Positions 53,660 through 62,041 of a stretch of DNA of 64,000 nt are shown one piece after another (the first letter of the stretch is position 1; the number at the start of each line of letters is the position of its first letter). The stretch lies in NCBI GenBank assembly GCA_023421675.1, contig JAEZTC010000004.1, positions 178,410 to 242,409 of the forward strand, written 5' to 3'. Under the pieces are notes generated by a model that saw only the letters and a list, made by a program, of their open reading frames with translations, ran no database searches and was not told where the DNA came from. Both the position numbers and the translations under genes were made by a program. Source of the DNA: Bacillota bacterium (lineage in GTDB: Bacteria > Bacillota > Clostridia > Acetivibrionales > JANLFN01).

Positions 53660-54391
53660 CTAATATTCATCCAATCCGTTTAAAATCTCTTCTACCCGCT
53701 CCTTATTATAATGAGCTTTTAGCTCTTCTGCGGTCCCTATTGCTTCAAGCTTGCCTGAGCTAAGTATTGCAAGCCTATCACAGGCTTCTTCCATTTCATC
53801 TATGTAATGACTTGTAAATATTATAGTCCTGCCTTCCTTTTTAAGCTGCCTGACTGCATCAAAAATAAGTCTTCTTGACTTTACATCCACACCTACCGTA
53901 GGTTCGTCCATTACCAGTATTTCTGGATGGTTAAGCAATGAAACGGCAATGTTGAGCCTTCGTTTCATACCTCCGGAATAAGTATCAACCCTGTCCTTGA
54001 CCCTATCGGTAAGCCTTACAATCGAAAGTGCTTCCTCAATTCTTTCCTTTCGCACCTTTCCTCTGAGACCGTAAATACCTCCCCAGAACTTCAGGTTATC
54101 CATACCTGAAAGCATGGGATAAAGAGCTATGTCCTGCGGTACATAACCCAATACTTTCTTTACTTCCCCTGCCTGCCTTGTAACACTATGGCCGCCTGCA
54201 ATAATGTCTCCCGACGTAGGCTTTGCAATTGTAGTAAGAATGGAGATAAAGGTAGACTTTCCTGCCCCATTTGGACCGAGCAGGCCGAATATTTCGCCCT
54301 TATATATATCGAGCGTTAAAGAATCAAGGGCTGTAAGCCTTCCAAATCTTTTGGTTACATCCCGTACCTCAATTATTTTTTCTCTATCCAT
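53660..54391 (-). CDS. ABC exporter ATP-binding protein
   Basis: A 243-residue ATPase of the ABC-2 (CcmA-like) group. Walker A GPNGAGKST, Q-loop VPQD, signature YSGGMKRRLNIA, Walker B ILVMDEPTVGVD and H-loop SHY are present. It powers the two permeases encoded downstream. A longer frame exists; the ATG at 54391 has GGGGG at five bases and gives the usual start (MDREKIIEVRDV). Partner membrane proteins flank it on both sides. Confidence 0.93.
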   Translation of the reverse strand: MDREKIIEVRDVTKRFGRLTALDSLTLDIYKGEIFGLLGPNGAGKSTFISILTTIAKPTSGDIIAGGHSVTRQAGEVKKVLGYVPQDIALYPMLSGMDNLKFWGGIYGLRGKVRKERIEEALSIVRLTDRVKDRVDTYSGGMKRRLNIAVSLLNHPEILVMDEPTVGVDVKSRRLIFDAVRQLKKEGRTIIFTSHYIDEMEEACDRLAILSSGKLEAIGTAEELKAHYNKERVEEILNGLDEY

Positions 54392-54427
54392 CATAACCCC
54401 CGGATAACTTAAAAGCACTGCTTTTCT

Positions 54428-55681
54428 TTATTGTTTAAAAGGAGCCTCATTGACATTACCCTCATCAAGTGCAGAAACCCTCCAGCCTTTTGGAGTCTTT
54501 TTAAGGGTAGCCTTCAAAGCCTGCTGCTGATCACCCTGTTCAAATGAAACAACCTGATAAAAGTAAATATATGAGGTGTTTCCGTTTATGTCTTCCTTTA
54601 AGATACTGCTCAGTCTTCCAGACTGGAAGAATGCTCCGTATGTTGTGAAATCACTTAAAGCTACTTCAGATTTTTTAATTATAACCTCACCAAACTGTTT
54701 GAAGGCATTAAGCTTGAATACCTCGTCCATAAGCTCATAGGCCTTGTCGTATTTGCCTGTTGAAAGGTTTTGATAGAAGCTTTTAAGTGCTATTATACTT
54801 TCTGTGTCCTTAATAGTCTGGCCTCCTGCAGATGCTGGAAGTGTACCATCAGGGTTAAGGAATACATCCTTTGCTATATCATATAGGGCTTCACTTTTTG
54901 CCTCTCCGGTAATTTTATTCAACTTGACAACTGTATTGGCGAACCAGGAAACAAATCCATAGTTAGCGTTTTCAGGCTTCTCAGGGTTGCCTATTGCCTG
55001 TTGTTTGCTGTTTTTATTGTCCCTGACTGTAAAATCCTCAGTGGAGCACTTAATAACACTGAGCATGCTTATTCCTGAATTATTTTTTACACTAAAAGCC
55101 ATAAATGAACCGTCTTTTGAAAAGTTGACCGGTGTAAATTCTCCCTTATCAGTATAAAGCCTTTTGATTATTAAATTATCTAAAGAATAACTGTAAATAG
55201 AAGTTACTGTACCACTGCTGTCGGATTCTCCTTCTATAGACATGAATAACTTTGAATTCTTGATATCAAGATAAGCTTTTGTAATTCTTCGTCCTTTATT
55301 TTCCTGTGCCGCTTCTGATGAATTTATCGTAATACCTTTTAGCTCTGGAATCTGGGCTTCATCGAATTCTTTAAGAACATCATTTCCGTTGTTATAATAC
55401 TCTAATTTTAAAAACACCTGCTTTTTATCATTTTGATGCAGACTTAATTTTAAATCATATAAAACAGTATTATTTTCAACAGGGATTGCCTTATCATAGA
55501 CTGCGGATGTATTTTCCTGTTTTACAGCATTCTCAGCAGGCTCCATAAAACGATCGGTACTTGAGCTGAGAATCTGATTTTGAGGCTTCTTGCCGAAGTG
55601 TCCATATGAAAGCAAGGTTGCAGCGGCAATTACTGTTATGCCTAAAACTACACATATTATTGCCATTGTCCTTCGATTCAT
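54428..55681 (-). CDS. Membrane-anchored extracytoplasmic protein with NTF2-like C-terminus (ABC operon)
   Basis: A 417-residue protein with one N-terminal helix (about 7-26), an extracellular beta-rich middle resembling a truncated WD/TolB-type or DUF-type fold (FSKDGSFMAFSVKNNSG), and a C-terminal NTF2/DUF4829-like segment about 300-410 (FYQNLSTGKYDKAYELMDEV ... KKTPKGWRVS). First gene of the exporter operon, 10 nt or so from the ATPase. Function unknown; it may sense or scaffold. Confidence 0.75.
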   Translation of the reverse strand: MNRRTMAIICVVLGITVIAAATLLSYGHFGKKPQNQILSSSTDRFMEPAENAVKQENTSAVYDKAIPVENNTVLYDLKLSLHQNDKKQVFLKLEYYNNGNDVLKEFDEAQIPELKGITINSSEAAQENKGRRITKAYLDIKNSKLFMSIEGESDSSGTVTSIYSYSLDNLIIKRLYTDKGEFTPVNFSKDGSFMAFSVKNNSGISMLSVIKCSTEDFTVRDNKNSKQQAIGNPEKPENANYGFVSWFANTVVKLNKITGEAKSEALYDIAKDVFLNPDGTLPASAGGQTIKDTESIIALKSFYQNLSTGKYDKAYELMDEVFKLNAFKQFGEVIIKKSEVALSDFTTYGAFFQSGRLSSILKEDINGNTSYIYFYQVVSFEQGDQQQALKATLKKTPKGWRVSALDEGNVNEAPFKQ

Positions 55682-55803
55682 AAACTACCTCCATGTCCAA
55701 ATATTGCATATTATATTTTATCTCAGAAGAAATAATTTTATCCGTAATTGAGAAATAATTAGATTTTTATTTATATGATAACATATAAGATGATATAAAC
55801 AAA

Positions 55804-55827
55804 AGGGCCGGCATTAATGCCGGCTCT
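55804..55827 (-). terminator. Terminator of the SASP gene
   Basis: Perfect GCCGGCATTAATGCCGGC palindrome (with two extra pairs) followed on the minus strand by CTTTTGTTTATA. Confidence 0.85.
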
Positions 55828-55841
55828 CTGTGTTAAAGAGG

Positions 55842-56012
55842 TTATGAATTGAGGCTTCTTTCCGCTCTTTCGATTGCTTTCTTAACAATGTTACCGCAAT
55901 TTCTTGAACTTACCGAGCCCCAACCTTCATTTTCCACCGTGTTGTAGACTCCGAGTTCCTTTGCGATTTCAGCTTTCAGCTCATCTGACATAATTCCCCT
56001 GTGTCTACTCAC
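55842..56012 (-). CDS. sspF: Small acid-soluble spore protein, SspF type
   Basis: A 56-residue alpha/beta-type SASP relative that coats spore DNA. The reading frame is longer, but a GTG at 56012 with GGGAGGGG before it gives MSRHRGIMSDELKAEIAKEL, matching the start of Bacillus SspF; the C-terminal NCGNIVKKAIERAERSL is the SASP DNA-binding helix. The usual Arg-x-Gly-GPR site is absent as in SspF. Upstream (56047-56101) a 12-bp inverted repeat CAACTTTTCCAT / ATGGAAAAGTTG could be regulatory. Confidence 0.86.
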   Translation of the reverse strand: MSRHRGIMSDELKAEIAKELGVYNTVENEGWGSVSSRNCGNIVKKAIERAERSLNS

Positions 56013-56362
56013 CAGCAACCCCTCCCTGCACGGCTTAAGATTTTTCACAACTTTTCCATTTTAAAATGGATACCCAGATCCAATGAGATGGAAAAGTTGC
56101 GTTGATTAAATATATCAGAACTAATTCTTTCACTTTGTTCATAACCGTGCAAAATTATTATCTGCAAATATGTTTTAAAAAAACGAGGAATTATTTGGCC
56201 TTATATAGGATGTAGTATATTTAATTCACCTTATATATTTAGGTTTATTTTAATTACAGGTTACCTTTTATTGATTATGTTAATATACTGTATTGAATAA
56301 ATTTTTATGGAAGTTGAATGGATTAAACAACTATGCACGGCATATTTAGGGTGGTGATATAA

Positions 56363-56806
56363 ATGCCAATGTCAACAAGAGAGCTTTTTGCACGCCTTAT
56401 AAAGTGCGAGGCAGGCGGCGAAGGTGTAACAGGTATGAAAGCAGTTGCAAACGTTATAATGAACAGAGTTCATGTCACAGGCGGCCAGTATTTGAGGGAA
56501 TATGAGGGAGATTTAAGAAGAGTTATAGAAGCTCCCTGGGAGTTTACCTGTATGGAACCGATAGTTTATGGGGAACCCAACCCACAAACAGTATGGTCAT
56601 CCGAGCCGGAGGAGATCCATTATGAGATCGCAGACTGGGCATTAGCAGGTAACAAGCTGCAGGGTGTTGCCGAATGTTTATGGTACTATAATCCGTTTGC
56701 GCCTGACTGTGCAAAGTTTTTTCCGGCAAATGGAAACGGTGTAATATTCAACAGGATATTCGAGCATTGTTTTTATACCCCGACAGCATCCTATTTCCAG
56801 ACTTAA
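56363..56806 (+). CDS. cwlJ: Spore cortex-lytic hydrolase, CwlJ type
   Basis: A 147-residue protein of the SleB/CwlJ hydrolase family without a signal peptide, as for CwlJ: LIKCEAGGEGVTGMKAVANV carries the catalytic Glu region, then VIMNRV and AECLWYYNPFAPDCAKFFP. It degrades peptidoglycan cortex during germination. Followed 58 bases later by gerQ; in Bacillus GerQ is needed for CwlJ assembly into spores, so the pair is functionally coherent. GGTGGTGA lies before the ATG. Confidence 0.88.
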   Translation: MPMSTRELFARLIKCEAGGEGVTGMKAVANVIMNRVHVTGGQYLREYEGDLRRVIEAPWEFTCMEPIVYGEPNPQTVWSSEPEEIHYEIADWALAGNKLQGVAECLWYYNPFAPDCAKFFPANGNGVIFNRIFEHCFYTPTASYFQT

Positions 56807-56879
56807 GTGATTATAACAATATGTTGCTATTGTGATAGCTTAAACAACTATTAAATTAATATATTTGGAGGTTGAATTA

Positions 56880-57323
56880 ATGGATACCGGTAAAAATATT
56901 ACAAGGCCCAACAATCAAGGGCAAACATTTAATAATCCAATGACGACTTTCCCATATTTAACAAACCCTAGTGTACCTACTGTTCCATCACCTTTAATCA
57001 CCCAACAGCCCGGCGGATTTCCAACCGGATCCCCAACAGGACCTGCATACGCTTCACCGGGTTTCACAAGCACCGGAATGCCTATAAGCAGCGAGGTTCC
57101 GGCACAAACACTTGCTAATCCTCAATTCCTGGCAGGTTATTTAAAAACACAGATTGGCCGAAGAGTAAGAATTGAATTTCTTATTGGTACCAATTTACTG
57201 ACTGACAGATCTGGAACACTTGTAGCTGTAGGAGCCAGTTATGTAATTATCCGTTTACAGGAATCTGATGATCTAATGGTTTGTGATTTATATTCAATAA
57301 GGTTTGTTACAATATTCCATTAG
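56880..57323 (+). CDS. gerQ: Spore coat protein GerQ-like
   Basis: A 147-residue protein. The first 80 residues are Pro/Thr/Asn-rich and low-complexity; the remainder forms a compact conserved domain (QFLAGYLKTQIGRRVRIEFL ... SGTLVAVGASYVIIRL) typical of GerQ and its relatives. GerQ is a coat protein cross-linked in the spore and required for CwlJ. The ATG at 56880 has GGAGG upstream, preferred over a TTG five codons earlier. Downstream is a strong terminator. Confidence 0.88.
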   Translation: MDTGKNITRPNNQGQTFNNPMTTFPYLTNPSVPTVPSPLITQQPGGFPTGSPTGPAYASPGFTSTGMPISSEVPAQTLANPQFLAGYLKTQIGRRVRIEFLIGTNLLTDRSGTLVAVGASYVIIRLQESDDLMVCDLYSIRFVTIFH

Positions 57324-57332
57324 TATTAATTG

Positions 57333-57370
57333 GGCGGCATAACAAATCAAAACAATTATGCCGCCTTTTT
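57333..57370 (+). terminator. Terminator of cwlJ-gerQ
   Basis: 10-bp stem GGCGGCATAA / TTATGCCGCC followed by TTTTT. Confidence 0.9.
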
Positions 57371-57395
57371 AACTCTGGACTAAAACTGCACTGTA

Positions 57396-57827
57396 TTACA
57401 AGTTGGAAGGTTTTGAAGGTCTTGATATATCGGCAAGCGCTTCGGAAGCTTCCATATCTGCACGCGGATTTACTGCCATGTCGCCAAGTGATACCATACC
57501 CACCAGCCTGTTGTTTTCAACAACAGGTAACCTTCTTATCTGGTCATGGGACATAATGTCCGAGATATCATTGACATCAGTATCAGGAGACACTGTTTTT
57601 ACCTGAGAAGTCATTACATCCTGTACAGATGTATCCTGAGGACTGGTTCCGTGAGCTACATTTCTTACTACTATATCCCTATCTGTAACGATACCAATAA
57701 CTCCATTCTGATCACATACCGGAATAGAGCCGACATTATGCTTTTGCATAAGCTGTGCTGCTTCAATTACCTTGGACTGCGGATTAACATAAGCAATATT
57801 TTTAGTCATTATATCTTTTACCTTCAA
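57396..57827 (-). CDS. Tandem CBS-domain protein
   Basis: A 143-residue protein made of two CBS motifs (about 1-60 and 68-125; IMTKNIAYVNPQSKVIEAAQ and VMTSQVKTVSPDTDVNDISD), each of the pattern that binds adenine nucleotides. No catalytic domain is attached. The usual start is probably the TTG at 57827, 8 nt after AAGGAG; the GTG three codons upstream abuts the ribosome site. A stress- or energy-sensing role is inferred from other stand-alone CBS proteins. Confidence 0.85.
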   Translation of the reverse strand: MKVKDIMTKNIAYVNPQSKVIEAAQLMQKHNVGSIPVCDQNGVIGIVTDRDIVVRNVAHGTSPQDTSVQDVMTSQVKTVSPDTDVNDISDIMSHDQIRRLPVVENNRLVGMVSLGDMAVNPRADMEASEALADISRPSKPSNL

Positions 57828-58046
57828 TTGAATCACTCCTTCGTCAGCAGTTTTATTCCAAATATTATGGTATCCTTAAAGAATTTAATTACACGTTGAA
57901 AAAAATACTTTTACAGGTAATATTTCTTTTTTTACTATCACATATGTTTCCACAAAACATTATGTAATATTTACATGTGAATTACCTCCAAAACCGATGT
58001 TATAATTGTCTAGAAAGCCTTTAAAATTAGACTTGGAGGGCTGTTA

Positions 58047-59180
58047 ATGTTTGAAAAATTCAAGGTTTGGTTTTTCTTAGCAATTTCAGGATTGCTTTTA
58101 ATTTATATATTGAATTCTCAAAGTGTATTAGGAAAGGCTGTTCAGGCATTCCATAGTGATAACGCTTCGTTTGTAACGCTCTCAATAGTAAACTCCTCAA
58201 TTAAAACGGTAGCAGCCGACCCTACAAACAGGCTTGCACTGGAGGTTTATACTGCTTCGGCAGACGGCAGCCCCGCATCCGATGTCGATGTAAGCTTTAA
58301 AGTTGATGGGGGCGGAAGTATTAGCCCTTCCAAAGTGCAAACTGATTCCGATGGAAGGTATATCATAAGTTATGTTCCTCCTCTTTTAAGTCCGCAAGAC
58401 TTGAAACAGGACAGGACTGTTACAATTACAGCAAGTATTCCCGGAATTTCCGAGGTGTCAGCCTTAAAAATAAACCTGACAAATATTCCTGCTGTTTTTG
58501 TCCATGGTTATCAGGCAAGCGGGTATGTTTTTGACAACCTCAAGGATTACCTTGCAGACAGAAATATTAAGGGTTCAGCTATAACCTATAAGTCTGAAAA
58601 TGGTGTTGTTTCAGCATCGAATGAGCTATCTGCCTTTTTGTACAAGCAGAAGCGCACGTATCTGTCCCAGGGTTTTCAGGTTAATAAATTTAATATTATT
58701 GCCCATAGTATGGGTGGCTTGGTTACAAGATACTACAGCATCAGTAATGATAATCTCAAAAACAATAATATTGAGAAAATCATTTTTTTGGCTGTACCCC
58801 ATAAAGGCTCTCCCTGGGCTTCAATAGGACTTAACCAGTATAACGATCAAGGTATAAGGAATATGATTCCAGACGGAAACTTCCTTTCCAATATACTTCC
58901 TACAATGTTTAATAAAGGCCTTAACAGCGGTATTCAGACTGCAAACATTGCTGTAGAATATGATGAAGTTGTTGATCAGGATAGTGGCAGTCTGGATGAA
59001 TGGGGGATAAAGACAGAGATATTCAATGTTGGTGGGAATAACTTCTCGGTAAATAATTTGCTGAACGGAAATCTCACACAGGCAATTAACCATAAGAGCA
59101 TTTTAAGCAATAAAAAAGTTTTTGAAAGGGTTTTTGAAATGTTGTCCACACAGCTTGAATACCCCAAAAAAAGCAGATAA
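58047..59180 (+). CDS. Secreted/membrane-anchored alpha/beta hydrolase (lipase-like) with Ig-like domain
   Basis: A 377-residue protein: N-terminal hydrophobic helix (about 8-26) serving as signal or anchor, Ig/Big_1-like domain (about 38-145; SDGRYIISYVPP) and an alpha/beta-hydrolase domain (about 150-330) with nucleophile motif IAHSMGGLVTRYYS and oxyanion-region AVFVHGYQASG. The architecture resembles PGAP1-like/lipase esterases. It likely cleaves lipid or other esters outside the cell. The start has GGAGG. Terminator follows at 59211-59234. Confidence 0.85.
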   Translation: MFEKFKVWFFLAISGLLLIYILNSQSVLGKAVQAFHSDNASFVTLSIVNSSIKTVAADPTNRLALEVYTASADGSPASDVDVSFKVDGGGSISPSKVQTDSDGRYIISYVPPLLSPQDLKQDRTVTITASIPGISEVSALKINLTNIPAVFVHGYQASGYVFDNLKDYLADRNIKGSAITYKSENGVVSASNELSAFLYKQKRTYLSQGFQVNKFNIIAHSMGGLVTRYYSISNDNLKNNNIEKIIFLAVPHKGSPWASIGLNQYNDQGIRNMIPDGNFLSNILPTMFNKGLNSGIQTANIAVEYDEVVDQDSGSLDEWGIKTEIFNVGGNNFSVNNLLNGNLTQAINHKSILSNKKVFERVFEMLSTQLEYPKKSR

Positions 59181-59210
59181 TTCGACCGTAATAGGGCGTT
59201 ATACACAATG

Positions 59211-59240
59211 AATATCCACAGGGGTGTGGATATTTTCTTT
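59211..59240 (+). terminator. Terminator of the hydrolase gene
   Basis: 10-bp stem AATATCCACA / TGTGGATATT with loop GGGG and TTCTTTTT. Confidence 0.9.
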
Positions 59241-59318
59241 TTAGCAAAATCTCCCGCATTACTTGTTACTCTAGCCTTTCGAGGTTTGGTTGTTGAAAAG
59301 GCTGTTAAAAACTAAAAT

Positions 59319-59351
59319 ACCTGTGGATAATTCAATAAGTTATCCACAGGT
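59319..59351 (-). terminator. Terminator of the nad operon, containing two DnaA-box sequences
   Basis: 12-bp stem ACCTGTGGATAA / TTATCCACAGGT with a 9-nt loop; ATTTTAGTTTTT follows on the minus strand. Each arm contains the DnaA-box consensus TTATCCACA. Confidence 0.82.
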
Positions 59352-59419
59352 CATCATTACATCTTAAAGACAATATATCAGCATAAAATTACAGCATATT
59401 TAATAATTTTCATACAAAA

Positions 59420-60253
59420 TTATACAAACTTCATGCTTATATCAAGAGCTTCAACAGAATGTGTTATGCGTCCTATTGATATTATATCGACTCCTGCTGC
59501 AGCCAGGTCATAAACCGTCTCAATATTTACATTTCCTGAGTCCTCAATAAGTGCTCTGCCTGCAATAAGTTCTACAGCTTCCTTAATCTGCTCAAGCTTC
59601 ATATTATCCAGCATTATTATATCTGCTCCCGCATCCAATGCTTCCTGAACTTGCGCCAGAGACTCTGTTTCAACCTCTATTTTTATAGTATGCGGTATCT
59701 TATCCCTGAGTATTTCTATAGCCTTTGATATTCCGCCTGCTGCTTTTATGTGATTATCCTTTATAAGTACTCCGTCAGACAAACAAAATCTGTGATTGTG
59801 GCCTCCACTGGTCCTAACGGCATACTTTTCAAGAAATCTTAAGCCGGGTGTTGTTTTTCTGGTGTCTACAATTCGTACCGGAAAATCCTTTACCTTATCA
59901 CAATATTTTTTTGTTGCAGATGCAATTCCAGAAAGGTGCTGCAGAAAATTGAGTGCAGTGCGTTCAGCTTTAAGCATGGCACGAGTATTGCCTTTTATAA
60001 TTGCAATTGTATCACCGTATTTTACAGTATCACCATCATTAAAAAATCTTTCAAAAACAATATTATTATCTAAAAGAAGAAAGCTTCTTTCTGAAACATC
60101 AAGTCCCGCAATAACTCCTTCTTCCTTTGCAATAAACTTTGCTTCGGATGTTGATGAAATATCAACAAGGTTGTCGGTTGTAATATCTCCAAGCGGCATA
60201 TCTTCTTTCAAGGCCGAAAGTATCAGGTTATCAATATCAAAACTATTAAGCAC
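59420..60253 (-). CDS. nadC: Nicotinate-nucleotide diphosphorylase NadC
   Basis: A 277-residue quinolinate phosphoribosyltransferase converting quinolinate and PRPP to nicotinate mononucleotide. Signature segments DTRKTTPGLRFLEKYAV and HNHRFCLSDGVLIKDNHI, and the C-terminal LDNMKLEQI, are complete. Translation starts at a GTG with AGGAGG 8 nt upstream. Last gene of the de novo NAD operon; a 173-nt spacer with opposed heptamer repeats separates it from nadB. Confidence 0.96.
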   Translation of the reverse strand: MLNSFDIDNLILSALKEDMPLGDITTDNLVDISSTSEAKFIAKEEGVIAGLDVSERSFLLLDNNIVFERFFNDGDTVKYGDTIAIIKGNTRAMLKAERTALNFLQHLSGIASATKKYCDKVKDFPVRIVDTRKTTPGLRFLEKYAVRTSGGHNHRFCLSDGVLIKDNHIKAAGGISKAIEILRDKIPHTIKIEVETESLAQVQEALDAGADIIMLDNMKLEQIKEAVELIAGRALIEDSGNVNIETVYDLAAAGVDIISIGRITHSVEALDISMKFV

Positions 60254-60270
60254 GTATAAATCCTCCTAGT

Positions 60271-60420
60271 AAATTGAGAATTGAGAATGGCGAATTGAGA
60301 ATTAACGGATAAAATAGGTCAATGTTAATAAATGTCAGATTTGAAATGTTTGAGAAATTAATTAATATTAATAAATTTAATCTAATTACATTCTCAATTT
60401 TCAATTCTCAATTCTCAATT
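60271..60420. repeat. Opposed AATTGAG / CTCAATT heptamer tracts between nadB and nadC
   Basis: AATTGAG units at 60272-60303 and CTCAATT units at 60391-60420 face each other across about 90 bases, so the transcript could fold into a stem of roughly 17 bp. Same heptamer as the walJ-murA tract. Confidence 0.85.
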
Positions 60421-60426
60421 ATTTTT

Positions 60427-62019
60427 TTACTCAATTGCTCTTATTATATGTCTCTTCCACTCATCTTCAGTCGTACCAAAATCAGATCTGTAATGAGCGC
60501 CTCTGCTTTCCTCGCGTTCGATACACGACTGTATTACAAGACCTGAAAGAAGTGCTATGTTTTGCAGTTCAAAATCTTTAAGTGTTGTATTCTTTTTATC
60601 TGCTATTTCCTGTATGTATTTATTAAGTATATTTTGAGCTGTTTCAAGACCTTCTCTGTCCCTAAGTATTCCGACGTATTTTGTCATTGTTTTGTTTATC
60701 AATACTCTCATGCCTTCTACGTCTATATCCTTGTCAACACGCTGACTCTTATAGTTTATCTCCGGTAAGGAACTCATTCCTTCAAACCTGCTGAGTGCAT
60801 TATTGATTTCAGTTGCAATTATATTCCCAAATACAAGCCCTTCAAGCAACGAATTGCTTGCAAGTCTGTTTGCACCGTGAATTCCATTGCAGGCTGTTTC
60901 ACCGCAGGCAAAAAGTCCGTCAATGTTTGTTCTGCCATTTACATCAGTTTTAATACCACCCATACAGTAATGCTCTGCCGGTGCTACAGGTATGTAATCC
61001 TTTGAAATGTCTATGCCGTAATCAAGGCACGTTTTAAATATATTTGGAAATCTGTTCTCGAGATATTCCCTTCCCTTGAAGGTAATATCCAGCCAAACAT
61101 GATCACTTTCCGTCTTCTTCATTTCGGCGAATATAGCTCTTGATACAACATCCCTTGGCGCAAGCTCACCAAGCTCATGATAATTTGCCATAAATCTTTC
61201 ACCATTAAGGTTCCTAAGCATTGCACCTTCACCTCTAACGGCCTCAGATATTAGAAAACTCTTATTATCAGGATGGAAAAGTACGGTTGGGTGGAATTGT
61301 ATGAACTCAAGATCCATCAATTCAGCACCTGCTCTATATGCCAGACAAACTCCATCCCCGGTTGCAACCTCTGGATTAGTTGTGTTCTTATAAATCTGCC
61401 CAAAACCTCCGGTAGCGAGTACAACTATATTTGACATGTACAGCTTATACTCACCAGTGTCTTCATCATATGCCAGAATACCCTTGGAAGAATTCCCTTC
61501 AGTAATAAGATCAAGAGCAAAGGTTCTTTCCTTTATAACAATATTATTCCTGTCCCTTACTTCTGATATAAGCTTGTCACAAACTTCCTTACCTGTAGTG
61601 TCCCCCGCATGTATAATGCGGTTCTTACTATGTGCGCCCTCACGGGTCAGTGCAAGCTCATGACCTTTTTTATCAAAATTCACGCCGTACCTGCAGAGAC
61701 ATTCTATGTTTGTCGCTGCTTCATTTACGAGAACTCGCACCGTATCTTCATCGCAAAGTCCGGCACCGGCATAAAGAGTATCTCTCAGGTGAAGCTCAGG
61801 TGAGTCTTCCTTATCAAGTGATACCGCTATTCCGCCTTGGGCAAGAACAGAATTGCTCATATCCATCGTTTCTTTTGTAAGAACTGCTACATTATATTTC
61901 TTATCAATCTCAAGAGCAGTGTAAATTCCTGCAATTCCACTTCCAATTATTATTACGTCATGATATTCCTTTGATATTTCCTTTGAATCAAAATCAATAA
62001 GGTATCTTTGAGATTTCAA
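60427..62019 (-). CDS. nadB: L-aspartate oxidase NadB
   Basis: A 530-residue flavoenzyme of the succinate dehydrogenase family converting aspartate to iminoaspartate, which NadA uses. FAD motif IIIGSGIAGIYTALEI, the segment DLEFIQFHPTVLF, the substrate-region HYCMGGIKTDVNGRT and the C-terminal GANRLASNSLLEGLVFG are all present. Translation starts at a TTG with GAAGG 8 nt upstream; no ATG is suitably placed. Directly downstream of nadA (22 nt). Confidence 0.96.
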   Translation of the reverse strand: MKSQRYLIDFDSKEISKEYHDVIIIGSGIAGIYTALEIDKKYNVAVLTKETMDMSNSVLAQGGIAVSLDKEDSPELHLRDTLYAGAGLCDEDTVRVLVNEAATNIECLCRYGVNFDKKGHELALTREGAHSKNRIIHAGDTTGKEVCDKLISEVRDRNNIVIKERTFALDLITEGNSSKGILAYDEDTGEYKLYMSNIVVLATGGFGQIYKNTTNPEVATGDGVCLAYRAGAELMDLEFIQFHPTVLFHPDNKSFLISEAVRGEGAMLRNLNGERFMANYHELGELAPRDVVSRAIFAEMKKTESDHVWLDITFKGREYLENRFPNIFKTCLDYGIDISKDYIPVAPAEHYCMGGIKTDVNGRTNIDGLFACGETACNGIHGANRLASNSLLEGLVFGNIIATEINNALSRFEGMSSLPEINYKSQRVDKDIDVEGMRVLINKTMTKYVGILRDREGLETAQNILNKYIQEIADKKNTTLKDFELQNIALLSGLVIQSCIEREESRGAHYRSDFGTTEDEWKRHIIRAIE

Positions 62020-62041
62020 ATCTTAACCTTCTTTCAGTTAG

